Positions 1 to 8,500 of a stretch of DNA of 18,744 bases are shown here, piece after piece. Both the position numbers and the translations under genes were made by a program. The DNA is taken from positions 1-18,744 of the forward strand of contig JANRJY010000068.1 in NCBI GenBank assembly GCA_033763735.1, in the 5' to 3' direction. Position 1 is the first letter of the stretch. The number at the start of each line of letters is the position of its first letter. Under the pieces are notes generated by a model that ran no database searches, had not been told where the DNA came from, and was given only the letters and a program-made list of their open reading frames with translations. This stretch comes from JANRJY01 sp033763735. GTDB lineage: Bacteria; Bacteroidota; Bacteroidia; Cytophagales; UBA9547.

Positions 1-503
1 ATTTGGTGAAATCTGCCTGTAACCGGTTTTACTTCCAGTAAATAGCCTTCTTCAGTTTTTGTTAAATATTTAAAAGATAACTCAGCTCTTTGACTGTTTT
101 TAACTTCCTGATTATAAGGCATAGCATATTTTTTTTGCTTATTTTTAACCAACCAATGTATCAATGTATCGGTGTCATTTTTGGGTTTTTGAATAACGAT
201 TGCCAAATAAGTTTTTGAAATATCTTTTTCTTGAAATAATGCATTCATTCGTTCCAAAGCCTTCGATGTTTTGGCAAATAAAACTAAACCGCTTACAGGT
301 CGATCCAAACGATGAATAACTCCAATAAATGCTTCTCCGGGTTTGTTATATTTTTGTTTAATATAATCTTTAACGAGGTCAGCCAAAGGCACATCTCCTG
401 TTTCATCACCTTGCACAAGCACCCCTGCATTTTTGTTGACAGCAATCAAGTGATTGTCTTCAAATAACACTTTAAATAGCGACTCTTTTTCTGGCACTTT
501 CAA
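1..503 (-). CDS. RluA-family RNA pseudouridine synthase (partial, 3' end outside window)
   Basis: This enzyme isomerises specific uridines in rRNA or tRNA to pseudouridine in the cytoplasm. Reading the minus strand, about 167 residues are visible. Near the N-terminus is FEDNHLIAVNKNAGVLVQGD, followed by GVIHRLDRPVSGLVLFAKT, which is the RluA motif carrying the catalytic Asp (in HRLDR). The visible part ends at TGRFHQ, the start of the conserved TGR-x-HQIR motif, so only the C-terminal third is missing. The frame has no ATG after the in-frame TGA at 518-516. The plausible starts are TTG at 503-501 or GTG at 497-495, both leaving the usual short N-terminus before the VLFEDNHL strand. No S4 domain is present, so this is a short RluA type. 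Which RNA it modifies cannot be told. The family call is firm; the start is uncertain. Confidence 0.9.
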   Translation of the reverse strand, partial: MKVPEKESLFKVLFEDNHLIAVNKNAGVLVQGDETGDVPLADLVKDYIKQKYNKPGEAFIGVIHRLDRPVSGLVLFAKTSKALERMNALFQEKDISKTYLAIVIQKPKNDTDTLIHWLVKNKQKKYAMPYNQEVKNSQRAELSFKYLTKTEEGYLLEVKPVTGRFHQ

Positions 504-504
504 T

Positions 505-520
505 TTTGATAAATATCAAA
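505..520. repeat. Perfect inverted repeat at the start of the RluA-family gene
   Basis: TTTGATA (505-511) and TATCAAA (514-520) are exact reverse complements separated by AA. The repeat ends one base before the candidate TTG start codon of the pseudouridine synthase. It also overlaps a weak -7-like box on the minus strand (TTTATTTG at 524-517, one mismatch to TAnnTTTG). It could be an operator or a small hairpin at the translation start. In AT-rich DNA a chance origin is quite possible. Confidence 0.35.
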
Positions 521-586
521 TAAATTATATAAAAACATGTTTACTTTCCATAAAAAAGCAGTATTAACATAAAAATATAGAAATTT

Positions 587-618
587 TTGACCAATATTCG
601 TTAAAATATTTATATTTG
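587..618 (+). promoter_or_regulatory. Bacteroidota-type promoter for the acetolactate synthase genes
   Basis: TATATTTG at 611-618 fits the Bacteroidota -7 consensus TAnnTTTG exactly. A TTTTTG ending at 589 supplies a -33 TTG at 587-589, with 21 bp between, inside the usual spacing. Transcription would start near 622-624, giving a leader of about 40 nt before the ATG at 663. That leader contains no upstream ATG and therefore no attenuator peptide, and I see no strong hairpin in it. Confidence 0.6.
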
Positions 619-662
619 TAGTCTTACCCTTTGCATTTTAGTAATTTTAAGCATACCATTTT

Positions 663-2414
663 ATGGCAAACAAAGTTAAATTAAAAGGAGCTCGGTACAT
701 CATTCGCATATTGGAATTGTTGGAGTTCAAAGATATTTTCGCTTATCCGGGCGGAGCCATTTTACCTATATATGACGAAATTCCTTACAGCAAAATGCGC
801 CACATTTTGGTTCGTCATGAACAAGCTGCGGCATTTGCTGCCGAAGGGTATGCAAGGGTGACAGGAAAACCAGGAATTTGCCTTTCAACCTCCGGTCCCG
901 GAGCAACTAACTTGGTTACAGGTATTGCCGATGCATGGGCTGATTCAGTTCCTATGATAGCATTGACCGGACAAGTAATGACACATTTGATTGGTACAGA
1001 TGCCTTTCAAGAAACAGATATGACCGGAATAAGCTTGCCAATTACTAAAAAAGCTTTTATAATTAAGCATTTAAAAGATGCTGTTAAGATTCTGACAGAA
1101 GCTTACAGAATTTCAATGAGTGGACGTCCCGGACCTGTAGTTGTAGACATACCACGTGATGTACAAGGGGCTGAAATTGAACTGGAAGAAGGTTGGGAAA
1201 AATTTGTACATGTTCCTACAATTGAAAGATTGGCTAAGGCTGACAAAACGGAGGTCGAAAAAGCTATTGAATTATTAACCAATGCACAAAAACCTTTAAT
1301 TATTGCCGGACACGGTAATTTGTTATCGGATTCGTGGAAGGAAATAAGAGAATTTGTTAAAAAAGAACAGATTCCTGCAATTTCTACCATACTAGGAATA
1401 GGCGTATTTGATAGCAGTGACCCAATGTATTTCTCTTGGTTAGGAATGCATGGCATGAAATATGCCAATGACGCAGTTCAAGAAGCAGATGTAATTATAG
1501 CTCTTGGAATAAGGTTTGACGACAGAATCACATTTAAACTTGACAAGTTCGCACCGAAAGCTAAAGTTATTCATGTAGATATTGACAAAAGCGAGAACAG
1601 CAAAAACGTAAGAACAAATGCTTTTATTCACAGTGATTTGAAGGTGTTTTATCAAACCTTCCCTAGTACACTTAATGAATCAAATAAACAAGTAAGGGCG
1701 AATTGGTTAAACCATTTGAATACACAAAGAGCAAAATATCCAATCAAACCTGCGAAAAACGAGAAGTTTGATATGATTACTGCCTTGTGCACATTGCGTA
1801 AAAACTTGCCCGAAGATGTAATCATTACTACTGACGTAGGTCAACATCAAATGTGGACCTCTCAGTATATGACTAATATTAAACCCAATCACTTTTTAAC
1901 TTCTGCTGGTTTGGGAGCAATGGGTTTTGGATTTCCAGCTGCTTTAGGCGCACAAACTGCTTGGCAAAACAAAGAAGTATGGTCGATTAATGGCGATGGC
2001 GGTTTTCAAATGAATAGCCAGGAATTGATTACATTGGTTCAGGATAATTTGCCTGTGAAAATATTAATACTTGATAACCAATACCTTGGAATGGTGCGTC
2101 AATGGCAGGAACAATTTTATGCCAAAAATTATTCAGGTGTTGATTTGAAAAACCCTGATTTTGTGAAACTTGCTGAAGCAAATCACATTAAAGCCGTAGC
2201 TGTAGATAATGTTGAAGATTTTGAATTGGCTATAAAACAAGCGCAGCAACACAAAGGACCATTCTTGCTTCATGCAAAAGTATTGAAAGAGGAAAATGTG
2301 CTTCCAATGGTGGCGCCCGGAACCAGCTTGAGCGAAACTATTTATTATTCTGAGCTTGATTTCGATCCAAGAGCTGAAGAAAAAGTATCCAAATCAAAAG
2401 TTGAAGTCCTTTAA
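663..2414 (+). CDS. ilvB: Acetolactate synthase large (catalytic) subunit
   Basis: This ThDP-dependent enzyme condenses two pyruvates to acetolactate, or pyruvate with 2-ketobutyrate to acetohydroxybutyrate: the first common step of valine, leucine and isoleucine synthesis in the cytoplasm. At 583 residues it has the usual family length. The N-terminal pyrimidine-binding domain carries FAYPGGAILPIYDE and RHEQAAAFAAEGYAR, with Glu53 as the expected cofactor-activating glutamate, then STSGPGATN. The middle FAD-type domain includes ALGIRFDDRIT and VIHVDID. The C-terminal PP domain has the ThDP/Mg motif GDGGFQMNSQEL starting at residue 444 and DNQYLGMVRQWQE, as in authentic acetolactate synthases rather than other ThDP enzymes. 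The ATG follows a good promoter. The ACT regulatory subunit starts 12 bp after the stop, so the two genes are almost certainly cotranscribed. Neither ilvC nor ilvD is nearby. Confidence 0.95.
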   Translation: MANKVKLKGARYIIRILELLEFKDIFAYPGGAILPIYDEIPYSKMRHILVRHEQAAAFAAEGYARVTGKPGICLSTSGPGATNLVTGIADAWADSVPMIALTGQVMTHLIGTDAFQETDMTGISLPITKKAFIIKHLKDAVKILTEAYRISMSGRPGPVVVDIPRDVQGAEIELEEGWEKFVHVPTIERLAKADKTEVEKAIELLTNAQKPLIIAGHGNLLSDSWKEIREFVKKEQIPAISTILGIGVFDSSDPMYFSWLGMHGMKYANDAVQEADVIIALGIRFDDRITFKLDKFAPKAKVIHVDIDKSENSKNVRTNAFIHSDLKVFYQTFPSTLNESNKQVRANWLNHLNTQRAKYPIKPAKNEKFDMITALCTLRKNLPEDVIITTDVGQHQMWTSQYMTNIKPNHFLTSAGLGAMGFGFPAALGAQTAWQNKEVWSINGDGGFQMNSQELITLVQDNLPVKILILDNQYLGMVRQWQEQFYAKNYSGVDLKNPDFVKLAEANHIKAVAVDNVEDFELAIKQAQQHKGPFLLHAKVLKEENVLPMVAPGTSLSETIYYSELDFDPRAEEKVSKSKVEVL

Positions 2415-2426
2415 TTATTAAACCTT

Positions 2427-2678
2427 ATGTCAGAAGTACAAGAACTTGTATTGAATAAATGGGAATTGCTTTGCTGGCATACCCCTGAAACCATTGACCG
2501 AATTATGTTAAATATTCGTAAGCGTGGTATGATGCTTGAAAGTTTGGATTACAAGAAAATAGATGCTGAAAGAGCGATTTGTGTGATTACCTTTGAAGAT
2601 ACCTGGACAAGTGCCAACCGTATATTCAGTAATATGCAACGCATTGAAGATTTGATTGAAATTAAGAGATTGGATTAG
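2427..2678 (+). CDS. ilvN: Acetolactate synthase small subunit, short ACT-only form (IlvM-like)
   Basis: This is the probable regulatory subunit of the acetolactate synthase encoded 12 bp upstream. The 83 residues form a single ACT-type fold: HTPETIDRIMLNIRKRGMML followed by ESLDYKK matches the helix-turn-strand core of IlvN/IlvH/IlvM (PE-x-x-x-R-x-x-x-x-x-x-RG-x-x-x-xS), and MQRIEDLIEIKRLD matches the last helix and strand. Common IlvN/IlvH proteins are about twice as long, with a C-terminal domain that is absent here. In length it is closer to enterobacterial IlvM (AHAS II). Whether it confers valine feedback inhibition cannot be told from sequence. The gene ends 6 bp from the end of the convergent DUF1801 gene. 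The ACT assignment is good; the function rests on position beside ilvB. Confidence 0.75.
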   Translation: MSEVQELVLNKWELLCWHTPETIDRIMLNIRKRGMMLESLDYKKIDAERAICVITFEDTWTSANRIFSNMQRIEDLIEIKRLD

Positions 2679-2684
2679 CCAAAC

Positions 2685-3140
2685 CTATTTTTTCAATAAG
2701 GTAGTTTCATAATAACCAACCCAATCAGTGGGAGATACTCTTTGACAAAGTTTGCCAATCAAGTCAAAAGGTATTTTTTCGGGATTTTTGAATCGAATAC
2801 AACATTTACCCATATCAAGTTTTAATGTTTGCGATTGTTTCCATTCGTTGGTAAACCAATTAAGTAATTCGCCTTCATATAATCCCATATGATGCATAAC
2901 AATATTGTTTTTTTGGGAGCCGATATAAATAAATGGTAATGGCAACTTAGGATTTACATGATATCCTTTTGGGTAAGTGGCATGAGGAACTGCATATCCA
3001 ATCATTTTGTAATTAAATACTTCTTCAAATCCAGTAGGTAAGTTTTCAAGAATGGTTTTTCTCAATTCAAAAAATGCAGTTTTTCTATCGTCTTGAATAT
3101 TATTTAAATACTCTTCAACTTGTTTTATTGGTATTTGCAT
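2685..3140 (-). CDS. DUF1801 family protein
   Basis: A 151-residue cytoplasmic protein with the DUF1801 (YdhG-like) pattern. An N-terminal helix (VEEYLNNIQDDRKTAFFELR) is followed by the characteristic LPTGFEEVFNYKMIGYAVP, in which a conserved acidic pair and the Y-K-M turn lead into a beta-rich core (LPFIYIGSQKNNIVMHHMGL). A C-terminal basic segment (GKCCIRFKNPEKIPFDLIGK) matches the family's final strand and helix. The biochemical role of this family is not established, so none is claimed. It has no signal peptide. Its ATG lies 15 bp after the stop of the GntP permease on the same strand, so it is probably read from the permease promoter. That gives no clear hint of function. Confidence 0.8.
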   Translation of the reverse strand: MQIPIKQVEEYLNNIQDDRKTAFFELRKTILENLPTGFEEVFNYKMIGYAVPHATYPKGYHVNPKLPLPFIYIGSQKNNIVMHHMGLYEGELLNWFTNEWKQSQTLKLDMGKCCIRFKNPEKIPFDLIGKLCQRVSPTDWVGYYETTLLKK

Positions 3141-3155
3141 AGCAATTTTATAACA

Positions 3156-4478
3156 CTAAAATAAAAAAGAAAACCCCAAAATAAAAGCAAAAGCTACAAT
3201 TCCCATCACAATTGAAGCTGTAGTGTAAAGTCGCAAAGTGTCAGACTGGTCTATGTTTGAGAATCGGGTGATAACCCAAAAATACGCATCGTTGGCATGC
3301 GAAATAAACATTGATCCTGCTCCCATGCTGAGAACTGTAAATAATTTGCCGGTTTCTGTATCTAGATTAAGAGCCTCTAACATCGGTGCAATAATAGATG
3401 CAGTGGTAATAATTGCAACTGTACTTGAACCTTGTGCTGTTTTAAGCAAAGCTGTGATTATAAACGGAATGAATAGTCCTAATCCGGTTGCTGAAAGGTG
3501 AGAACCAGATAATTGACCTATCCCCGTTTCTTTTATAATATACCCGAACGCACCTCCGGCCGCTATCACTGCCAATATAGGTCCTGCTTTTTCAATTGAA
3601 TCAGTAAGTACGTGCCTAAACGTATCTTTATCAGAACGGTTTATCAGAGTAAGCGCTATAATCAATCCAATCATTAAAGCAAATACGGGATCGCCTATTA
3701 ATGCTATGGTCGAAAATATAAAGTTGCCTTCGTGTTTAAAAACCAAATCTGCAATGGATTTGATAGTTAATAATAATATAGGAATTAAAATTGGCAATAA
3801 TGAATGAAATGCTCCCGGCAAGTCGGGTTGAGAAACTTCTTGGTTCTTTGTAACATGTTGATTTACAATTACTTTTGACCTATATTTAATCCATAAATAT
3901 CCGGCAAATGCTGTTGGTATTGCTATTAGTATCCCTATTAACATCAAAGGGCCCATATTTACTTGCAATATGCCGGCTGCTGCTGCTGCACCGGGGTGTG
4001 GAGGTATGAGACAATGAACGGAATATAATGCTACTCCCAATACCGGTGCCATAAAAGTAATAGGGATACCTGTTCTTAATGCAAGAGCATTATTTAATCC
4101 ACTTAAAACAATAAATCCAGAATCACAAAAAATGGGCAATCCCACAATAAAACCCGTAATTAATATCGCAATAGGGGCTTTTTTTTCTCCAATTTTTGAT
4201 AAAATAAAATTAGCCATGCTTATTGTGGCACCTGTTTTATCCAATGCAATACCAATTGCAGTTCCTAAAATAATGATGATACCAATTGATTGCATGGTAT
4301 GACCAAAGCCACTTTTTAACGCAGGAACTATTTGGTTTGAAGGCAAAAGCAACAGACCTACAATTACAGAACCCACTAAAAGTGCATAAAAAGCATGAAT
4401 CTTGTACTTGGAAGTGAGAATAACAATTCCTGAAATTGCAATTACCAGAACAACTAAAATTATAAATAACTGATGCAT
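3156..4478 (-). CDS. GntP-family permease (gluconate or related sugar-acid:H+ symporter)
   Basis: An inner-membrane secondary transporter predicted to import gluconate or a similar sugar acid or hydroxy acid with protons. The 440 residues match family length and are hydrophobic almost throughout, with about 12 membrane segments and a polar loop near residues 198-222. Family signatures are visible in order: KIHAFYALLVG near 26, FCDSGFIVLSGL from 117, IPPHPGAAAAAG from 158, AQGSSTVAIITTASIIAPML from 348, and SHANDAYFW from 393. The substrate cannot be fixed from sequence, because GntP members carry gluconate, fructuronate, idonate, glycerate or serine, and no sugar-acid catabolic gene is adjacent. 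The ATG at 4478 lies only 6 bp past a good -7 box. A DUF1801 gene follows in the same direction. Confidence 0.9.
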   Translation of the reverse strand: MHQLFIILVVLVIAISGIVILTSKYKIHAFYALLVGSVIVGLLLLPSNQIVPALKSGFGHTMQSIGIIIILGTAIGIALDKTGATISMANFILSKIGEKKAPIAILITGFIVGLPIFCDSGFIVLSGLNNALALRTGIPITFMAPVLGVALYSVHCLIPPHPGAAAAAGILQVNMGPLMLIGILIAIPTAFAGYLWIKYRSKVIVNQHVTKNQEVSQPDLPGAFHSLLPILIPILLLTIKSIADLVFKHEGNFIFSTIALIGDPVFALMIGLIIALTLINRSDKDTFRHVLTDSIEKAGPILAVIAAGGAFGYIIKETGIGQLSGSHLSATGLGLFIPFIITALLKTAQGSSTVAIITTASIIAPMLEALNLDTETGKLFTVLSMGAGSMFISHANDAYFWVITRFSNIDQSDTLRLYTTASIVMGIVAFAFILGFSFLF

Positions 4479-4484
4479 GATTTA

Positions 4485-4492
4485 CAAATATA
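4485..4492 (-). promoter_or_regulatory. -7 promoter box for the GntP permease gene
   Basis: On the minus strand the sequence reads TATATTTG, an exact TAnnTTTG match, ending 6 bp before the permease ATG. The transcript would have almost no 5' leader. No convincing -33 TTTG is seen at the expected distance, and that distance would fall on the opposite gene's -7 box and start codon. Confidence 0.45.
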
Positions 4493-4505
4493 TGTGACAA
4501 TTGGA

Positions 4506-4513
4506 TAAATTTG
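4506..4513 (+). promoter_or_regulatory. -7 promoter box for the PorV-like/C25 peptidase operon
   Basis: TAAATTTG matches TAnnTTTG exactly and ends only 4 bp before the ATG at 4518. Transcription would therefore begin at or next to the start codon, giving a leaderless message. A weak -33 candidate (TTTA at 4481-4484) lies about 21 bp upstream, inside the divergent permease's promoter and start region. Confidence 0.45.
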
Positions 4514-4517
4514 TAAT

Positions 4518-5597
4518 ATGCCAAATAAAATCGGGCGAATCGTTTCAATTGTATTTGTAATAAAGGCAACTTTTATAGCCTATGGGCAAGTATCGACCCC
4601 AAAATATAGCAACGAATTTCTTCAAATTGGTATTGGTGCGCGTGCACTCGGAATGGCTAATGCACAAGTAGCTGTAACTAATGATGTATCATCCGTATAT
4701 TGGAATCCGGCAGGTGTGGTAAAAATTGATTCCAAATATCAGTTAGCAGCCATGCATACGGAGTATTTTGCAGGAATTGCTAAGTATGACTATGCAGGGT
4801 TTGCTTACAAACTCGATAGCATAAGTACAATTGCAATATCAGCCATTCGGTTCGGAATAGATAACATTCCGGATACACGATATTTGATTGACAATAATGG
4901 AGCTGTTAATTATAGTCAAGTAAGGATGTTTTCAGTTTCTGACCAGGCATTTTTGGCTTCATATTCCAGAAAAATAAATCATATTGAAGGTCTAAGCATA
5001 GGTGTGAATTTCAAAGTAATTTATAGAGATGTTGGTATTTTTGGAAATGCCTGGGGTTTTGGACTCGATGGTGGACTGCAATATCAAAGAAAAAAATGGC
5101 TTATGGGCGCAATATTACGAGATGTTGCAGGCACTTGGAATATTTGGTCGTTTAACACCGATGAACTTAAAGACACCTATTTGAAAACAGGAAATGATTT
5201 ACCTGAAAATTCGACTGAGGTTACTTTACCAAGTTTGGTTTTGGCCGTTGCTAGAACTTTTACAGTCCTCAAAAAAGTAAATATTGTTCCTACACTTGAT
5301 TTTCAATTTACATTTGATGGCAAAAGAAATGTGTTGGTTAAGTCTCAAGTGACCTCTATTGACCCAAGGTTCGGGCTTGAAATTTCATATGCACAAATAG
5401 TCTTTTTGCGCGGTGGGGTGTGGAATATGCAACAAGTTACAGGACTTGACAAGAAAAAATACTGGATACTACAACCTAACTTTGGAATTGGAGTGAAGTA
5501 TAAAAAGTTCTGCGTGGATTATGCATTATCAAATATTGGGAATGGAGGTGAAGTGCTTTATTCTCATGTGTTTTCACTAAAATTAGGTATCAAATGA
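4518..5597 (+). CDS. PorV/PorQ-family outer-membrane protein
   Basis: A 359-residue predicted outer-membrane beta-barrel of the PorV/PorQ family, whose studied members are T9SS components: PorV shuttles cargo to the PorU sortase, and PorQ belongs to the attachment complex. A signal peptide is present (basic MPNKIGR, a hydrophobic run to about residue 23, likely cleaved near AYG-Q). It is followed by the family hallmark FLQIGIGARALGMANAQVAV, then VSSVYWNPAGV (the family's N-terminal W-NPA turn). Alternating hydrophobic strands run to the C-terminus, ending in VFSLKLGIK. No FadL-type hatch motif is obvious. The ATG gives the only intact signal peptide. Its stop overlaps the start of the C25 peptidase gene by 4 bp (ATGA), implying translational coupling and a shared role. 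I do not call it porV itself: it may be a dedicated paralogue serving the neighbouring peptidase. Confidence 0.8.
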   Translation: MPNKIGRIVSIVFVIKATFIAYGQVSTPKYSNEFLQIGIGARALGMANAQVAVTNDVSSVYWNPAGVVKIDSKYQLAAMHTEYFAGIAKYDYAGFAYKLDSISTIAISAIRFGIDNIPDTRYLIDNNGAVNYSQVRMFSVSDQAFLASYSRKINHIEGLSIGVNFKVIYRDVGIFGNAWGFGLDGGLQYQRKKWLMGAILRDVAGTWNIWSFNTDELKDTYLKTGNDLPENSTEVTLPSLVLAVARTFTVLKKVNIVPTLDFQFTFDGKRNVLVKSQVTSIDPRFGLEISYAQIVFLRGGVWNMQQVTGLDKKKYWILQPNFGIGVKYKKFCVDYALSNIGNGGEVLYSHVFSLKLGIK

Positions 5598-8500
5598 AAA
5601 AGACAGTCATTTTATTCCTATTTGTCAATTTGTTATTGCAAATTAATTATTCATACGCACAAAATTATGGAAATGAATGGTATGTACCCAGTCAAACCTA
5701 TTTTAAAATGTCCATCACACAAAATGGTGTATATCGTCTGGATTTCAATTATTTGAGTTCACAAGGATTTCCAGTTTTATCAAGCGATCCCAAATATTTT
5801 CAAATTTGGAGAAGAGGTCAAGAACTTGCAATTAAACTGGAGGGAGAAGCCGATGGGGTATTTAATCAAGGTGATTATATTGAGTTTTATGCAACAAAAA
5901 ATGATGGTATTTTAGAAGCTGAAGTTTACAACAAGCCTGAAAATCAAACACATCCATATTACAGTTTATATTCCGATACTGCTGCATATTTTATAACCAT
6001 AGGTGCTTCTGTCGGTAAGCGAATGCAAACATTAAATAGTAATTTTACATCAGAGGCATTATTCCATTTTCAAAAAGAGCAAATTATAAAAGCTGTAAAC
6101 TATAGTGATGCGCGTGACCCAAACGGATTTGGAGGTTCAACTTCTCCTAAGCACTCATGGGGGATAAGTGGAGAAGGTTGGGTGGGTGCCGATTTTACAA
6201 ATACGGCTTCCGAAACAAATACCTTTACGATTTCCAATGTGTACGGGAATGGAAGCAACGTTCAAATGGAAGCAGTTGTTGTAGGAAGAAACCCTGTTTT
6301 TCATAATTTATCAATTCAAGTAACAGGTAGTAATAATCAAACACAAACACTAACCGATTATAACTATACCCTTTACGATAAAATCAATATTACACATACT
6401 TTTTCGGGAAATAGCTTAATAATTGGTTCCAATTCCGTTTCATTTACATTCAAAGATGCAACGGGAGTCTCAGCTCTTTCATCAGTCACTATGTTTTATC
6501 CTCAAAGTTTGGATATGTTGGGCTTAAATTCTAAGATATTTGATTTCACTAAAAATGCTTCAAGTGATTATGCAAATATTACAAATTATCCTTCTTCTTA
6601 TAGCGTGTATGACATTTCTGATGTTTGGGCACAAAAAATAGTTTCAGCTGAAGAAGTATCGAACAAACTTAAAATTGCTATTAATAAAGGATTGGTAGTT
6701 GTAAATAATCAGGCAAATACACTTACGCCTCTTGCTTTGTCAAGAGTGTATTTTAGAAACATCAGAAAAGATGCAGATTTTATAATTGTTTCCCATAAAA
6801 AATTGTTTGCTCCTGTTAGCGGAAGTACCAATCCTGTTTTGGATTATGCACAATATAGGGCATCCATCAATGGAGGTTCGCATGATACTTTAGTTATTGA
6901 CATAAATGAATTATATAACCATTTTACATTTGGAGAAACGAATTATTTAGCCATCCGAAAGCTTTGTAAATACTTGCTATCCAGTAATTTAAGCAAACAA
7001 AAATACTTATTTTTACTAGGTCAAGGTATTTCAGTTAATTATGTATATGCTGATATATGGGCAAGGATCAATCCGGCCATTCTTAACAATTCTAATAATC
7101 CATTTAATAATTATGTACCGACTTTAGGATATCCTTCATCTGACATTCTTTATGCACAGGGTTTAGGTAATTCCACATATGCCAACCCTATCTCAATAGC
7201 CAGATATGCAGCCCGAAATGGAACTGATATTATTAGTTATTTGAACAAAGTAAAAGAATATGAAAGCGTACCCTCAGATTTGCTTTGGAGAAAAAACATG
7301 CTCTTTTTGAGTGGAGGAAGAACTACCGGTCAGATAATTCAATTTAAAGAATATATCCAAGCACTAGCAAATTATGCTCAAGGTCCTTTTATGGGTGCTA
7401 AAACTACCTTGCTTTCAAAATCTACACCCGGAAATACTGAATTTGTAGATGTATCAAAAGAAGTAAATGAAGGATTATCAATGATTTACTCAATTGGTCA
7501 CACTTCCCAAACTTATTTTGATGTGAATATTGGATTTGTTTCTGATCCGGTTTTTAATTATTCAAATAAACTAAAATACCCTTTTTTATATGTAAATGGC
7601 TGTAGCTCAGGGAATATATTTTTTAGTAATAGTCTGGGACAAGATTGGATCACTGCGGCCAACAAAGGAGCGATTGCCTTTTTGGCTCATACGGATGTTG
7701 GTGCCGATCAGGTAATGAATCAATACAGCAATACTTTTTTTCAAATAGCATTTGGGGATACTGCTTTTTTGGGTAAATCAATAGCAACTATTCAAAGCGA
7801 AGCTAATAACAGATTTATGCAAACCAATTACAATTCAGAAGTGTACATAGCTCAAACTCAACAATTTGTGCTACAAGGAGACCCTTCAATTAAATTATTT
7901 AACCCAAAACTCACTGATTATTATACATATGACCCTTTGATTACATTACAATCAGCAAATGGACAAAGAATTACTGCGCAATCCGATTCTTTTTTAATCA
8001 AATTTCAGGTTTTAAATTATGGAAAATATTCCAATGACAGTTTAAAAGTAAAGGTTACAAGGACATTAGCCGATGGAACACAAATCAATTATACGCCTCA
8101 GTCATTTCCTCCGGTAGCCCGTGATACATTTTACTTTTTTAAGGTCAAAAAAAGCAATACCTCAACCATTGGATATAACCGATTTGACCTTTGTTTGAAT
8201 TACGACAAAAGCACTCCGGAATCAAATTACAACAATAATTGTGGAACGCTCATATATCAAATGCCTCAAAATGGCGTGGTTTGTTTGTTTCCACCTGAAT
8301 ATGGTATAGTGAATCAAACTCTTGTAAACTTTATAGCACAATCAACTAATTTCTTAGAACCCAGTCGAAGTTACTTGTATGAAATTGACACTTCGTATTT
8401 GTTTAATAGTGCTGTTAAAATCTCCGGTGAAATCAGTTCTAACGCTTTAATCTCATTTTCTGAAAATGTATTCAAAAACTTTACCCTTGTTGATAGCACC

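Larger units (their letters stand above)
4482..4516. repeat. Inverted repeat spanning the divergent promoter region
   Basis: TTACAAAT (4482-4489) and ATTTGTAA (4509-4516) are perfect 8-bp inverted arms separated by 19 bp. They sit in the 39-bp gap between the divergent GntP and PorV-like genes. Each arm contains most of a -7 box, so part of the symmetry simply reflects two promoters facing apart. The matching outer bases could also form an operator for a dimeric regulator. Confidence 0.4.

Noticed and set aside
619..662. Attenuator or leader peptide upstream of ilvB
   Set aside because: The short leader has no upstream ATG and no codon run for branched-chain residues; no convincing hairpin plus T run was seen.
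1103..1655. Two open frames antisense to ilvB
   Set aside because: They are antisense shadows of a strongly conserved enzyme, with no domain or promoter support.
3238..3501. 87-codon open frame on the + strand
   Set aside because: It lies entirely antisense to the well-supported GntP permease, has no recognisable motif, and is a frame shadow.
4237..4569. 110-codon open frame on the minus strand across the divergent promoter
   Set aside because: It overlaps the start of GntP in another frame and the start of the PorV-like gene; its Cys/Phe-rich composition is typical of a shadow frame.
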